The notes beneath the pieces were generated by a model. The model was given only the letters and a program-made list of their open reading frames with translations, had not been told where the DNA came from and searched no databases. From positions 2,046,001 through 2,110,000 of the forward strand of contig NZ_CP141643.1 of NCBI RefSeq assembly GCF_038452275.1: 64,000 bases of DNA. The letters run 5' to 3'. Within the stretch, counting starts at the first letter, position 1. Each line of letters opens with the position of its first letter. Positions 38,294-47,327 of this stretch are shown here, in pieces. The stretch is from Corynebacterium sp. BD556. GTDB lineage: Bacteria; Actinomycetota; Actinomycetes; Mycobacteriales; Mycobacteriaceae. Position numbers and translations under genes: made by a program.

Positions 38294-39106
38294 ATGCAGC
38301 ATCCCGCTTACAGCCAACTGCGCCAGGTGACCCCGTCTGCGGCGGTTGTCCTCGCGCCGAATCCGAGCTACGCCGCGTTGGAGGGGACGAACTCCTGGGT
38401 TATTCGCGCCCCCGGCGATGATTTCAGCATCGTCATCGATCCTGGCCCGGAGGACGAGGGCCACCTCAACGTCCTCCAGGCAAAGGGACAGAAGGTGGCG
38501 TTGATCCTTCTGACCCACCGTCACCACGATCACGCTGACGGAGCTCAGCGATTCCGCCAACTCACCGGCGCCCCAGTGCGCGCTTTCGACCTGAATTATT
38601 GCGCTGGCGCTGAGGCTCTTGAAGACGGCGAAGTTATTTCCGTTGCTGGTGTCACCCCGACGCTGAAGGTCGTGGCCACTCCGGGCCACACGATGGACTC
38701 GGTGAGCTTTTTCGTCTACACCTCCGAGGTGGAGCGCGACCAGCTTGAGGGAATCGTCACCGGCGACACCATCGCAGGGCGCCACACCACGATGATCTCC
38801 GAAACGGACGGTGACCTCGGCGCCTACATTGAGTCCCTGACCTTGCTGGAGGAGCAGGGCAAAAACGTCACCCTGTTGCCGGGCCACGGCCCGGAGGGAG
38901 AGGACTTATCCGCTTACGCGCGTAAGTACATTGATCGCCGCAACCAACGCCTTGAGCAGATCCGCGAGGTCATTGCGGAAAAGGGCGAGGATGTGGATGT
39001 CAGCACGATCGTTGACGAGGTCTACGACGATGTTGACCCGGTCCTGCGCGGAGCGGCCGAGCAGTCCACCCGTGTCACCTTGCGCTATCTGCGCAACAAG
39101 GCCTGA
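38294..39106 (+). CDS. Metallo-beta-lactamase fold hydrolase
   Basis: A 270-residue protein with the dinuclear zinc motif THRHHDHADG, a later His in TPGHTMDS and Asp in VTGDTIAG, and a C-terminal helical extension like LACTB2/RNase-type MBL proteins. The substrate is unknown. TAGGCT is 7 nt before the ATG, implying leaderless mRNA. A terminator follows. Confidence 0.85.
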   Translation: MQHPAYSQLRQVTPSAAVVLAPNPSYAALEGTNSWVIRAPGDDFSIVIDPGPEDEGHLNVLQAKGQKVALILLTHRHHDHADGAQRFRQLTGAPVRAFDLNYCAGAEALEDGEVISVAGVTPTLKVVATPGHTMDSVSFFVYTSEVERDQLEGIVTGDTIAGRHTTMISETDGDLGAYIESLTLLEEQGKNVTLLPGHGPEGEDLSAYARKYIDRRNQRLEQIREVIAEKGEDVDVSTIVDEVYDDVDPVLRGAAEQSTRVTLRYLRNKA

Positions 39107-39139
39107 CCACGGGCCACCCGCAACTGGCGGAGCAACACT

Positions 39140-39167
39140 AAACGCCCCCGGGAAACCGGGGGCGTTT
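39140..39167. terminator. Terminator between MBL hydrolase and glxR
   Basis: AAACGCCCCCG and CGGGGGCGTTT form an 11-bp stem between converging genes. T-runs on both sides suggest it works both ways. Confidence 0.85.
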
Positions 39168-39181
39168 GACCTATCCAGACT

Positions 39182-39865
39182 TTAACGTGCGCGACGGGCA
39201 AGGTGTTCGGTGTCGACGATGAGCACCGACTTGCCCTCCAGGCGGATCCAACCGCGGTGGGCGAAGGTGGCCAGCGCCTTATTTACCGTCTCGCGGGAGG
39301 CGCCGACGAGTTGAGCGATTTCCTCCTGGGTGAGGTCGTGGTTGACCCGCAGCGCGCCACCTTCCTGAGTGCCGAAGCGGTTGGCCAACTGCAATAAAGT
39401 CTTGGCCACGCGGCCGGGCACGTCAGTGAAGATGAGGTCGGCGAGGGAGGCGTTGGTGCGGCGCAGGCGGCGAGCCAGAACGCGCAGAAGTTGCTGGGAG
39501 ATCTCCGGGTGGTTTTCAATCCATTCTTTGAGCATCTCGGAGTTCATCGTCGCGGCAGTAACCTCGGTGACGCACACGGCGGAGGAGGTGCGTGGGCCCG
39601 GGTCGAAGATGGACAGCTCACCGAACATGTCGGACGGTCCCATGACAGACAACAGGTTCTCGCGGCCATCCGGGGCGTGACGGGCAAGTTTTACCTTGCC
39701 GTCAATGATGATGTAGAGGCGGTCGCCGGGCTCGCCTTCATCGAAAATGGTGGTGCCGCGGTTAAAATTCACCGTCTCCATGTCTGCGATGAGGGCGGCG
39801 ACAGCAGTGGGGTCAACGCCTTGAAAGATGCCAGCGCGCGCGAGAGTGTCCTGTACGCCTTCCAT
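39182..39865 (-). CDS. glxR: cAMP-responsive global regulator GlxR (CRP/FNR family)
   Basis: A 227-residue CRP homologue. The cNMP pocket is [16 protein letters not shown] (phosphate-binding Arg-Thr-Ser), and the recognition helix-turn-helix is [21 protein letters not shown]. In Corynebacterium it controls carbon, respiration and many other genes. AGGAGGAG precedes the ATG. An adenylate cyclase that can supply its ligand lies at 58-59.7 kb. Confidence 0.95.
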   Translation of the reverse strand: MEGVQDTLARAGIFQGVDPTAVAALIADMETVNFNRGTTIFDEGEPGDRLYIIIDGKVKLARHAPDGRENLLSVMGPSDMFGELSIFDPGPRTSSAVCVTEVTAATMNSEMLKEWIENHPEISQQLLRVLARRLRRTNASLADLIFTDVPGRVAKTLLQLANRFGTQEGGALRVNHDLTQEEIAQLVGASRETVNKALATFAHRGWIRLEGKSVLIVDTEHLARRAR

Positions 39866-39978
39866 AGGTCTCCTCCTGTGAGGGTTTCGGATGAGTGACC
39901 GACCATAGGCTTGAAGGTGCCGTCGACAAGCAAGCGACAGCGGGTGGGGTCACGTTTACGCAAGAAGCTTACCAAAAG

Positions 39979-39998
39979 TTGTGATAGCTCCGTCACAA
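39979..39998. promoter_or_regulatory. Inverted repeat TTGTGA-N8-TCACAA upstream of glxR
   Basis: A perfect 6-bp palindrome with an 8-nt spacer, 114 bp before the glxR start. It resembles the GlxR/CRP half-sites TGTGA and TCACA, but canonical sites have a 6-nt spacer. It is a candidate autoregulatory site only. Confidence 0.35.
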
Positions 39999-40067
39999 AT
40001 TTACGCAAATGTGGCTAATTCTTCGCGGCCGAAGCGAAATCTCTCAAGGCGCACCTCGCGTCGAAGG

Positions 40068-40157
40068 TCAATCCAAAACAGCGGCCTCAAGCTTTTCCAT
40101 CGCCACCATAAAAACACCGAACACCAAAGGCACAAGGGCGACAAGTACGACAGTCAT
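40068..40157 (-). CDS. 29-aa single-span membrane microprotein
   Basis: A very short ORF: a hydrophobic helix ([19 protein letters not shown]) followed by [15 protein letters not shown] lies exactly 7 nt before the ATG, the same spacing as many leaderless genes here, which argues that it is real. It is between glxR (same strand) and nth (divergent); in M. tuberculosis a small membrane protein gene occupies the equivalent place between nth and crp. Function unknown. Confidence 0.6.
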   Translation of the reverse strand: MTVVLVALVPLVFGVFMVAMEKLEAAVLD

Positions 40158-40196
40158 AAATCCCACTTTAGCCGCGTGATCACTATAGTGTCGGGC

Positions 40197-41009
40197 ATGA
40201 CTGCAGCGACCGGTGCCCGATTAACCCCGCCGCGGCGCCGACGTCCCGGCACCCACCCGGCCGTCAAAAACAAAGAGAGCGACATCGGCCGCACCCGCCG
40301 CGCACGCCGGATCAACCGCACCCTCGCCGTGGCCTTTCCCGACGCGCACGCGGAACTGGACTACTCCACGCCGCTACAGCTTCTCGTGGCCACCGTTTTG
40401 AGTGCGCAGACCACAGACGTGCGCGTCAACCAGGTCACCCCGGAGCTTTTCCGGCGCTACCCCACAGCCCAGGCCTACGCCGCAGCCAACCAGGCGGAGA
40501 TAGAGGAAATTATCCGCCCCACAGGCTTCTTCCGGGCCAAGGCCGCCAACCTAATTGGGCTGGGACAGAAATTGGTCGCCGATTATGGCGGCGAAGTTCC
40601 CACGGCGCTACAAGACTTAATTACGCTTCCCGGCGTGGGACGCAAAACAGCACATGTCGTGCGCGGAAACGCCTTCGACAAACCGGGGCTGACGGTGGAC
40701 ACCCACTTCCAACGCCTCGTTCACCGGCTCATGCTCACCGAGGAGAAAGACCCGGTGAAAATTGAGCACGCGATCGGGCTGCTGATTGAAAAGCGCGAGT
40801 GGACCATGTTTTCTCACCGCCTCATCTTCCACGGAAGGCGCGTGTGCCATGCGCGGCGCCCGGCGTGCGGGGTCTGCCCCATTGCCTACGACTGCCCCAG
40901 CTTCGGAGAGGGACCCACTGACCCGGCGCAAGCCGCGGAGCTAGTCACGGGACCGGAGCGCGAGCACATTGTGCGCCTGGCGGAGGAAGGAAACTCAGAC
41001 CATGCGTAA
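40197..41009 (+). CDS. nth: Endonuclease III
   Basis: A 270-residue DNA glycosylase/AP lyase for oxidised pyrimidines. It has the helix-hairpin-helix [12 protein letters not shown] with the catalytic Lys, the Asp in VDTHFQRL, and the [4Fe-4S] loop [18 protein letters not shown] basic N-terminal extension precedes the core. TATAGT is 7 nt before the ATG (leaderless), which also rejects longer in-frame starts. It overlaps the next gene by 8 bp. Confidence 0.95.
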   Translation: MTAATGARLTPPRRRRPGTHPAVKNKESDIGRTRRARRINRTLAVAFPDAHAELDYSTPLQLLVATVLSAQTTDVRVNQVTPELFRRYPTAQAYAAANQAEIEEIIRPTGFFRAKAANLIGLGQKLVADYGGEVPTALQDLITLPGVGRKTAHVVRGNAFDKPGLTVDTHFQRLVHRLMLTEEKDPVKIEHAIGLLIEKREWTMFSHRLIFHGRRVCHARRPACGVCPIAYDCPSFGEGPTDPAQAAELVTGPEREHIVRLAEEGNSDHA

Positions 41010-41565
41010 ATCGGTTGTTTTCAGCGTCCTTGTCATTGTCGCCGTGACTGGGCTCATTGTTGCGGGCCTGGCGGTGATTTCCGGGCGTGGCTTCAACGAA
41101 GGGACTGCGGCGAGCAGCCTCAATTCCACCACCACGCAGCAGGTGCCGAACCGGCCAGCGTGCCCGGGGCCCGGCGTGGCTGGTATCGACATGGACTGCC
41201 TCGGGGCCGAGGCCGACAGCGGCGAAGAAAGCGGCATCGCCGTGGTCAACGTGTGGGCATGGTGGTGCGAGCCGTGCCGCGCAGAATTGCCTGCCCTGCA
41301 AGAATTCGCGGACAACCACCCCGCCTACCGCGTCGTCGGAGTTCACGCGGACCGCAACGCGGCAGGCGGGGCGGCTTTGCTCAACGAACTTGGGGTGGAC
41401 ATACCCAGCTACCAAGACCCCACCAATGCCTTCGCAGGCCAGCTCGGCCTCCCCCCGGTTGTGCCAGTGACCTTGGTCGTGCGCGACGGCGACGTCATCC
41501 ACACCTTCTTGCAGCCCTTCTACAGTGCCGCGGAACTTGAAAAAGCCGTCTCAGAGGTGGTCTAG
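41002..41565 (+). CDS. Membrane-anchored thioredoxin-like protein (TlpA/ResA type)
   Basis: A 187-residue protein with an N-terminal anchor ([20 protein letters not shown]) and an extracytoplasmic thioredoxin fold with the active site WCEPC. The cis-Pro is in VVPVTLV. A probable third Cys pair (ACPGPG ... DMDCLG) precedes the fold. It likely handles disulphides of exported proteins. The start overlaps the nth end, and the next gene abuts its stop. Confidence 0.85.
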   Translation: MRKSVVFSVLVIVAVTGLIVAGLAVISGRGFNEGTAASSLNSTTTQQVPNRPACPGPGVAGIDMDCLGAEADSGEESGIAVVNVWAWWCEPCRAELPALQEFADNHPAYRVVGVHADRNAAGGAALLNELGVDIPSYQDPTNAFAGQLGLPPVVPVTLVVRDGDVIHTFLQPFYSAAELEKAVSEVV

Positions 41566-42309
41566 ATGGTTGATGTTCCCGTGCGCCCTGAACACGCGCC
41601 GCAGTGGTTGAACCCCCTGGTGGGTGGCTTGAACTCCGCAGATGCGGCCGCTTTCGCCCGCCGCGAGGTGGCTCGCAAGAAGTTGGCGCACCGCACGCCC
41701 GGCCCCAGCGCGCCCGGTTTCGGGGCTCCTGCGGAAGCTGCGGTGCTGATGCTGCTGACAGGCGCGAAAGCCGCCGTCGAGCGCCCTGCCGGTGCCGGTG
41801 TGCTGATCACGCATCGCACACCGACGCTGCGTAGCCACTCCGGCCAAATGGCTTTTCCTGGCGGGCACATCGACCCCACCGACGCAGGCCCAGTCGATGC
41901 AGCACTGCGTGAAGCGTGGGAAGAAACCGGCCTCGACCGCCAGCGCGTGACCCCGCTTGCCAGCCTTGAGCCCGTCATCGCCGGCGGCAGCGGGCGCCTG
42001 GTCGCGCCGGTGCTCGCCTTCTCTGCAGATCCCGGCCAACCCCACGTTGCGAGCCCAGCGGAGACTGACGACGTCTTCATTGCCCCGCTCGACGAACTCA
42101 TCGCCCCCGAAAACCGCCTCCAAGTCGGCATGCAGGGTTGGAGCGGGCCCGCTTTCCGTGTCAACGGCTACCTTGTCTGGGGTTTTACCGGTGTGCTTCT
42201 CGACGTCATCTGCGAGCTTGCCGGCTGGACTGTGCCGTGGCGCCACGATAAGGTCATCCCCCTTGCGGACGCTTTGGCTACTTCCCGCAACGCCGAGCGG
42301 CACCGCTAA
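41566..42309 (+). CDS. NUDIX hydrolase, CoA pyrophosphatase-like
   Basis: A 247-residue protein with a NUDIX box (GGHIDPTDAGPVDAALREA, then WEETGL) preceded by THRTPTLRSHSGQMAFPGG, the signature of the CoA pyrophosphatase group. It should hydrolyse CoA or a similar diphosphate. It starts at the base after the thioredoxin-like stop, in the operon nth-trx-NUDIX-marP known from Mycobacteriales. Confidence 0.87.
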   Translation: MVDVPVRPEHAPQWLNPLVGGLNSADAAAFARREVARKKLAHRTPGPSAPGFGAPAEAAVLMLLTGAKAAVERPAGAGVLITHRTPTLRSHSGQMAFPGGHIDPTDAGPVDAALREAWEETGLDRQRVTPLASLEPVIAGGSGRLVAPVLAFSADPGQPHVASPAETDDVFIAPLDELIAPENRLQVGMQGWSGPAFRVNGYLVWGFTGVLLDVICELAGWTVPWRHDKVIPLADALATSRNAERHR

Positions 42310-42350
42310 AATCACCTCATTGCCTCAACCGTGAAGGAGCCCTTCGCTAA

Positions 42351-43544
42351 GTGACAGCCAACCTCATCGTCGACCTGGTGCTCATCGCGTTGCTGCCGTT
42401 GCTATTTATCAGCGGCTGGCGTCAAGGAGCGATCACCGCGGTTTTTTCAGCGGTGGGATTGTGCGCGGGCTTAGTAATCGGCCTGGCTATCTCCCCGTTG
42501 CTGGTCGGGCTGGGTGAGACTCAGGGGTTGAGGCTGGTGTTGCTGTTCGCAGTGATTGTGTTCTTCTCCGGCGTCGGCTACACCGTCGGTGGTTTGATCG
42601 GGGTGAGCCTGCGCGATCGCGCCAAGTCCCGCTCGACGCTGAGAGTCGATTCGGTGGTGGGCGCGGCCTTCCAAACAGTCGCTTGTGTCTTTGTTATCTG
42701 GTTCGTCTCCGTGCCGCTGGCGGTTTCTTTGCCGGGGGTGGCCGGGGAGGCGTTGCGCGAGTCGCGGGTGCTGGCCGCTATAGATCGGGCCGTGCCAGCC
42801 GGGGCGGACACGCTTCCCGCCCGCTTCGCCGCGCTTCTTGACGACTCCGGCCTGCCTCCCCTAGTCTCACCCTTCCACCCGCCCGGCGACGCAGCCGTCG
42901 ACGCCCCGAACCCCGCCGCTATCGACCCCGCCATGGTTGAGCGTGTGCGCCCCAGCATCGTTCACGTCATGGGCGACGCCGAGGTGTGCAGCCGCCTCCT
43001 CATGGGCTCCGGCTTCGTCACCGCCCCCGACTACGTGATCACCAATGCTCACGTCGTTGCCGGGACCGAAGAAGTGGAACTAGATACCGTACTCGGCGTG
43101 AAAGAAGCCGAGGTTGTCCACTACGATCCCGCGGCTGACCTGGCGGTTTTGCACGCGCCGGGGCTTAACCTGGAGCCTTTGCCTTTCGCCGCTGAGCAGT
43201 TGCGCCCCGGCGGAGATGCCGTGGTGATGGGCTTTCCGCAGTCCGGGCCCTTCACGGCCTCTGCCGCCCGAGTGCGCCAAATGCTCACGATCTCCGGGCC
43301 GGACATCTACGCCACCGGCAGGGTCGACCGCGAGGCATACACGCTGCGCGGCGAAATCGTGCAGGGAAACTCCGGCGGGCCCGTCCTGACCCCCGCCGGG
43401 GAGGTCGCGGGCGTAATCTTCGGGGCTTCCGTTCAGTCCTCGGGCACCGGCTACGCCCTCACAGCCCGGGAAGTGCGCAACCGGTTGGGTGGCGCAACGA
43501 ATAAAACCGTGCCCGCCGACACCCGACAGTGCGTGGCGCGTTAG
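42351..43544 (+). CDS. marP: MarP-like membrane serine protease (CvpA plus trypsin-like domain)
   Basis: A 397-residue protein: four N-terminal helices of the CvpA type (residues ~1-135), a linker, then an extracytoplasmic chymotrypsin-like protease with His in TNAHVVAG, Asp in AADLAVLHA and Ser in QGNSGGPVL. The M. tuberculosis homologue is needed for acid and oxidative resistance. Two Cys (EVCSR and the C-terminal RQCVAR) could form a redox disulphide. GTG start with AAGGAG upstream. It overlaps the next gene tail to tail by 4 bp. Confidence 0.9.
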   Translation: MTANLIVDLVLIALLPLLFISGWRQGAITAVFSAVGLCAGLVIGLAISPLLVGLGETQGLRLVLLFAVIVFFSGVGYTVGGLIGVSLRDRAKSRSTLRVDSVVGAAFQTVACVFVIWFVSVPLAVSLPGVAGEALRESRVLAAIDRAVPAGADTLPARFAALLDDSGLPPLVSPFHPPGDAAVDAPNPAAIDPAMVERVRPSIVHVMGDAEVCSRLLMGSGFVTAPDYVITNAHVVAGTEEVELDTVLGVKEAEVVHYDPAADLAVLHAPGLNLEPLPFAAEQLRPGGDAVVMGFPQSGPFTASAARVRQMLTISGPDIYATGRVDREAYTLRGEIVQGNSGGPVLTPAGEVAGVIFGASVQSSGTGYALTAREVRNRLGGATNKTVPADTRQCVAR

Positions 43545-44287
43545 TCGTCGCAAGCGAGGAAACTAGCTACACGCTCGGCGAATCCCAACGGGCGCTCAAC
43601 GTGAGGCGAACCCTCCAACGCTAACTCCGGCGCAGTCAAGCGCGGCGATTTATGGGACAGAAGTTTCGAATTAGCCAGAATATAGGGCGCAGAATGATCA
43701 ATCGCCGCCGCCTGCAAACGCAGCTTAAGTAACTCCTCGAACTCGGGGGAGGAATGGAACGAGGAACTGGTGGTAAGGCGCAGGTGGCGTCGATAAGCGT
43801 GCGCACGAACCGCGGGAACAAAAAGCGGCGAAGGAACGTGCGACAGCGCACGACGAAGCACCACTTCACGGCGCGTCGGCGCCGCCAGCGAAACCACCCG
43901 CGTGCCCGCGCCAGTCGCAGCCACCGCGCGGGCAACAACCGCGCCCGTGTCCGCCCCCACCACAACAGCATTGCGGTGCCCCAACGCAGCAATGGCCCCC
44001 TTGACATCACCAGCGGCAAGGAGCAGACGATCGCCACCGCGCTGCACGGGCTTATCAGACATGCCGTAGCCACGCGCATCCAGCGCCGCCGCACGAAACC
44101 CGTGGGCAGCCAAAGGCGCGAGAACATGACGGAAATCGAACCAGCCACCGAAAGCCCCGTGCAACAACATCACCAAAGGAGCGTCACGCTGCCCAGCCAC
44201 CGCCACATGCAGCCGCAAACCCCGCGTGTGCAACATCTGGTGGGCAAAAGGGCCGTCAAGCTCGACGACACGCGGTGAAACCGCCAC
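43541..44287 (-). CDS. Alpha/beta hydrolase (EphE-like)
   Basis: A 248-residue alpha/beta hydrolase with the oxyanion segment LLHGAFGGWFDF, nucleophile-elbow candidate VVGADTGAVVA (Asp, as in epoxide hydrolases or dehalogenases) and C-terminal His in GSPHVERP. Position next to marP matches mycobacterial ephE. I chose GTG 44287, with GGGAGG upstream. Confidence 0.82.
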   Translation of the reverse strand: MAVSPRVVELDGPFAHQMLHTRGLRLHVAVAGQRDAPLVMLLHGAFGGWFDFRHVLAPLAAHGFRAAALDARGYGMSDKPVQRGGDRLLLAAGDVKGAIAALGHRNAVVVGADTGAVVARAVAATGAGTRVVSLAAPTRREVVLRRALSHVPSPLFVPAVRAHAYRRHLRLTTSSSFHSSPEFEELLKLRLQAAAIDHSAPYILANSKLLSHKSPRLTAPELALEGSPHVERPLGFAERVASFLACDD

Positions 44288-44337
44288 GGCACCTCCCTGT
44301 ATGGGGCTCCCCCTCATCGCGGGTTTAATTCAAACGC

Positions 44338-44377
44338 GAACGCCCGCGCCATCTTCTCTGTGATGGTGCGGGCGTTT
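44338..44377. terminator. Hairpin between hydrolase and DUF1469 gene
   Basis: GAACGCCCGC-GCCAT and ATGGT-GCGGGCGTTTC form a ~15-bp stem (with one wobble) just after the 44388-44981 gene on the minus strand. Confidence 0.6.
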
Positions 44378-44387
44378 CACAAGCTCT

Positions 44388-44981
44388 CTACTTATCCAGA
44401 TCCGCAGCAGTCGATCCGCTGCGCTGGCTGACCCGGTCACGGGAAGCGCCGGTGGAAGAAGACGGGCGAGCCGCCGTGTGCGTGTAGAGAGCACTGCGGT
44501 CCTCCGCCAAGTTTTCCTGGGCTTTACCCGGAACCAAGTTCTTTAGCTCGTTGACCGAAGAAATGGTCTTTTTCGGGGCGCGGACCGCCTTGACCTTCTT
44601 CAACCCGATAAAGGCCAAGATGCCAGCCAGGGCGATCATGACAAGAAAGACAATAAGAAAAGCGGCCCACCACGGCAACCACAGGGCGAGCAGCGCCGAA
44701 AGGAAAAGGAAGAAAAAGAAGGTGGAGTAAAGAGCTACCACGCCAGCTCCCGCGAAAAGACCACCGCCAACAGCGCCCTTTTTCACCTCTCCGATAACTT
44801 CAGTCTTGGCCAGCTCAATTTCACTGCGGACCAAAGTCGACATCTGCTCGGTGGCGTTGGACACCAAAGTGCCTAAAGAATCCTGGCCCGGCTGGGTGGT
44901 GCCGGTGTCGCGCAGCGGGATGGAATCCACCTTTGCGGACACCGCGGCCGACCCGTCTGTGTACAGACCCTTGTTGCTCAC
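44388..44981 (-). CDS. Actinobacterial holin-X / DUF1469 membrane protein
   Basis: A 197-residue protein with a helical, charged N-terminal region (STLVRSEIELAKTEVIGEVK), two central hydrophobic helices rich in Phe/Leu, and a basic-then-Ser-rich cytosolic tail. The family is chromosomal in actinobacteria; despite the name it is not evidence of prophage. AAAGG precedes the GTG start. It lies in the marP-serB interval, as in mycobacteria. Function unknown. Confidence 0.78.
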   Translation of the reverse strand: MSNKGLYTDGSAAVSAKVDSIPLRDTGTTQPGQDSLGTLVSNATEQMSTLVRSEIELAKTEVIGEVKKGAVGGGLFAGAGVVALYSTFFFFLFLSALLALWLPWWAAFLIVFLVMIALAGILAFIGLKKVKAVRAPKKTISSVNELKNLVPGKAQENLAEDRSALYTHTAARPSSSTGASRDRVSQRSGSTAADLDK

Positions 44982-45120
44982 GTTCTAACTACCTTTCGTC
45001 AAAAGCGCACGAATCCGGTCAATGCCTCCGCGCGAAAATCTCGGTCTCAACCTTAACACCGTCAGGGGCGGAAGGTGCTTCGTGGAACATGCGGAAATGA
45101 ATATGTTATCTGGGTGAGAT

Positions 45121-45948
45121 TCAGGCGCTGTCTTGATTTTTGGCCTCCCGCAGCAGGCGTTGGCCCAGCCACAACCCAAACGCAGTCAAGGCGGTGACAC
45201 CGGCGACCACGCCAGCGCCAATCCCGACCTCGCGGGCGTTGGGCATCTGGATCAGGGGCACCGGATTGCGGAAAGTGCGAACCTCCCACCCGTTTTTCAT
45301 GGCGTGCTTGCGCAGGGCCCGGTCAGGGTTGACCGCGACCGGGTTGCCCACCATTTCCAGCATGGGAATGTCGGTGGCGGAGTCGGAGTAGGCGTAGCTG
45401 TTGGCCAGGTCGAAGCCGCGAGACGCAGCGAACTGCGTGATCGCCTCCGCCTTCGCCCCGCCTTTCAAGTAACGGGTGATGGTGCCGGTCAACTTGCCGT
45501 CGACGACTTCCATTTCGCTGGCCACAACCGTATCAACGCCTAATTCGCGTGCGATTGGTTCCACCAAAATGGAGGCCGAGGCGGAAATGATGATGACTTC
45601 GTGGCCCTGGCGGCGGTGAAAATCAATCAAGTCGCGCGCTTCAGCGTAGATCGCGGGCGTAACCACATTGCGCATGGTTTCGGTGGTGATGCGGCGGACC
45701 TCCTCGATTGGCCAGCCCGCGACCATCTGCCGCAGGGAGTCGCGGGTGGTGTCCATTTGTTCGCTGGAATGTCCGACGAACATGTAGGAGGCTTTCGACA
45801 AAGAAAGCTCCATCGCCTCCTGCCTGCTGATCAGGCCGTTGTTGAAAAACTCGCGTCCGAAGGCATACGCCGAGGAGGTCGCGATGATCGTTTTGTCCAG
45901 ATCGAAAAACGCGGCCGTTGGGCGCTGGGCGGGCACGGTGGAGGACAT
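45121..45948 (-). CDS. HAD-IB phosphatase, SerB-like, with C-terminal membrane helix
   Basis: A 275-residue HAD hydrolase. Motif I is FFDLDKTI, motif II lies in IIISASASILV, and motif III in YAYSDSATDIPML. The C-terminal ~30 residues form a membrane helix (IGAGVVAGVTALTAFGLWL), so the enzyme is probably tail-anchored. The likely activity is monophosphate hydrolysis; phosphoserine is only one candidate. TAAGCT is 8 nt before the ATG. It is next to the tad locus and 6C RNA, as in M. tuberculosis. Confidence 0.85.
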   Translation of the reverse strand: MSSTVPAQRPTAAFFDLDKTIIATSSAYAFGREFFNNGLISRQEAMELSLSKASYMFVGHSSEQMDTTRDSLRQMVAGWPIEEVRRITTETMRNVVTPAIYAEARDLIDFHRRQGHEVIIISASASILVEPIARELGVDTVVASEMEVVDGKLTGTITRYLKGGAKAEAITQFAASRGFDLANSYAYSDSATDIPMLEMVGNPVAVNPDRALRKHAMKNGWEVRTFRNPVPLIQMPNAREVGIGAGVVAGVTALTAFGLWLGQRLLREAKNQDSA

Positions 45949-46085
45949 GCCTCCGTAGCTTAGTCGTGACCACGGTGTAGTGAAAGGTGATGCTAAAAGG
46001 GGTCGTGAGTGTGTGGGTTAGCGGAAAACGCATTATTTGCCCGCGCGTCTTGCCCTTCTTAGAACCCATGTGTCATACTCTTGGT

Positions 46086-46192
46086 GCAAGGCCCCGACAT
46101 ACTGTGTGGCCTGCCCCGGCCCATCCCCCCGAGGCCGGGTTATTGACGGCCCGCGCGAACCCCCCCGAGGCGCGGGCCGTCCCTTATTTTCC
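46086..46192 (+). ncRNA. 6C small RNA
   Basis: Two successive GC-rich hairpins each carry a run of at least six C in the loop: CCCGGCC...GGCCGGG and GACGGCCCGCGC...GCGCGGGCCGTC, the second followed by CCTTATTTT. A 5' stem (AGGCCCC...TGGCCT) precedes them. CATACT (46074-46079) with TTGCCC 18 bp upstream fits a promoter. This is the actinobacterial 6C RNA architecture, and the location between the SerB-like gene and ssd is the one known in mycobacteria. The ends are approximate. Confidence 0.82.
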
Positions 46193-46310
46193 GTCCCGGA
46201 ATGCATGGTTTTTCACAGTTGATTTGGTGAAGTATCACTGACTAAAGGGTTTGTCCACAGAAAAACCCTCGCCCATTGTGGCAGTGTTTTTCCTGGTAGA
46301 GGCTGTAGCC

Positions 46311-47327
46311 ATGACTCTGAACGCTGCAGCGGATCCGCTGCTTATCGCCGTGGACGACCCAGTTGTCCACCCCGAAGCCACCCACGTAGCGGCTGCGGCG
46401 GGCCGTGAGATCATCAATGCGCGAAGCGTCGACGCTTTGCGCCGCCATTGGGCCAAGGCGCACGCCGTGTTTGTCGACACTGCCTTTGCCCCTGCCGCTG
46501 CCGAATTGCCCGCCAAAGCCGGTGTGTTTTACCTCAGTTCGGATGTGGAGCAGGTTCATCCGAAGTTTGAGTCTTATGTGCTGCCCGCCCAGGCCGGTGA
46601 GTTGCTGCGTGCTCTCGGGGCGCTGCGCGCTCCGGTAGTGGAAACGCGCGGCGACGGTGCCGTCATCGCCGTTGTTGGTGCCGCTGGCGGGGTAGGTACA
46701 TCCACCCTCGCCGCTTGCTTGGCCCGCCTCGCGGCGGCGCACGTCGAGCCGACACTTGTTGACGCCCACCGTTTCTCCGGCGGCGTCGACCTGTTGCTCG
46801 GGATCGAAGACGAGGCCGGTGCCCGCTGGGGTGAGATCGTGCTGGGCGAGGGCATGGTGCAGCGCGCAGATGTGCGCCGCGCTCTGCCCGAAACCCGCGA
46901 TGGCATCGCCGTTTTAACCCAGCCCCGCACCACCATCAAAGACCCTTTTACCCTCACCAACAGCGACGTCGACCGTTTCGTTGCTGCCGTGGCGACCTCC
47001 GGGCTGACCGTCGTGGACGCACCTGTCAGCCTCCTTCCTACCGGCTGCGACCTTATCGTTGTGGTCACCCCAGCGGAGGTCAGGGGAGCGGCTGCGGCGG
47101 CACGTATCGCGGCGGAGGTAAGCCCCGTGGCGGTGGTGTTGAGGCATCGCGGGTGGTCGTCGTTAACCGCCACGGAAGTTGAGCGCATCACCAAAGCCCC
47201 AGTTATCGCGGAGCTGGGGGAGGTACCCCGGCTGCGCAAAGCCGTCGAGGTTGCGGGCCTGCCGACGCGCGTGCCGAAAACACTGGCCAAAGTGTCACGT
47301 TCGATTCTTGAGGAGGCTGGGCTATGA
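46311..47327 (+). CDS. ssd: Ssd/CpaE-like septum-site/pilus localisation ATPase
   Basis: A 338-residue MinD/ParA-superfamily protein with an N-terminal receiver-like region (residues ~1-100) and a deviant Walker A VGAAGGVGTSTLAA. It is the first gene of the Tad locus; in related bacteria it is called Ssd and affects septation, while CpaE positions the pilus machine. I chose ATG 46311; a TTG further upstream would add 20 residues. It overlaps tadA by 4 bp. Confidence 0.85.
   Translation: MTLNAAADPLLIAVDDPVVHPEATHVAAAAGREIINARSVDALRRHWAKAHAVFVDTAFAPAAAELPAKAGVFYLSSDVEQVHPKFESYVLPAQAGELLRALGALRAPVVETRGDGAVIAVVGAAGGVGTSTLAACLARLAAAHVEPTLVDAHRFSGGVDLLLGIEDEAGARWGEIVLGEGMVQRADVRRALPETRDGIAVLTQPRTTIKDPFTLTNSDVDRFVAAVATSGLTVVDAPVSLLPTGCDLIVVVTPAEVRGAAAAARIAAEVSPVAVVLRHRGWSSLTATEVERITKAPVIAELGEVPRLRKAVEVAGLPTRVPKTLAKVSRSILEEAGL

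Noticed and set aside
39979..39998. Calling this a confirmed GlxR binding site
   Set aside because: The spacer is 8 nt rather than the canonical 6, so it is kept only as a candidate.
44388..44981. Holin-like annotation suggesting prophage
   Set aside because: The family is a chromosomal actinobacterial membrane protein; no other phage gene is nearby and the synteny is core genome.
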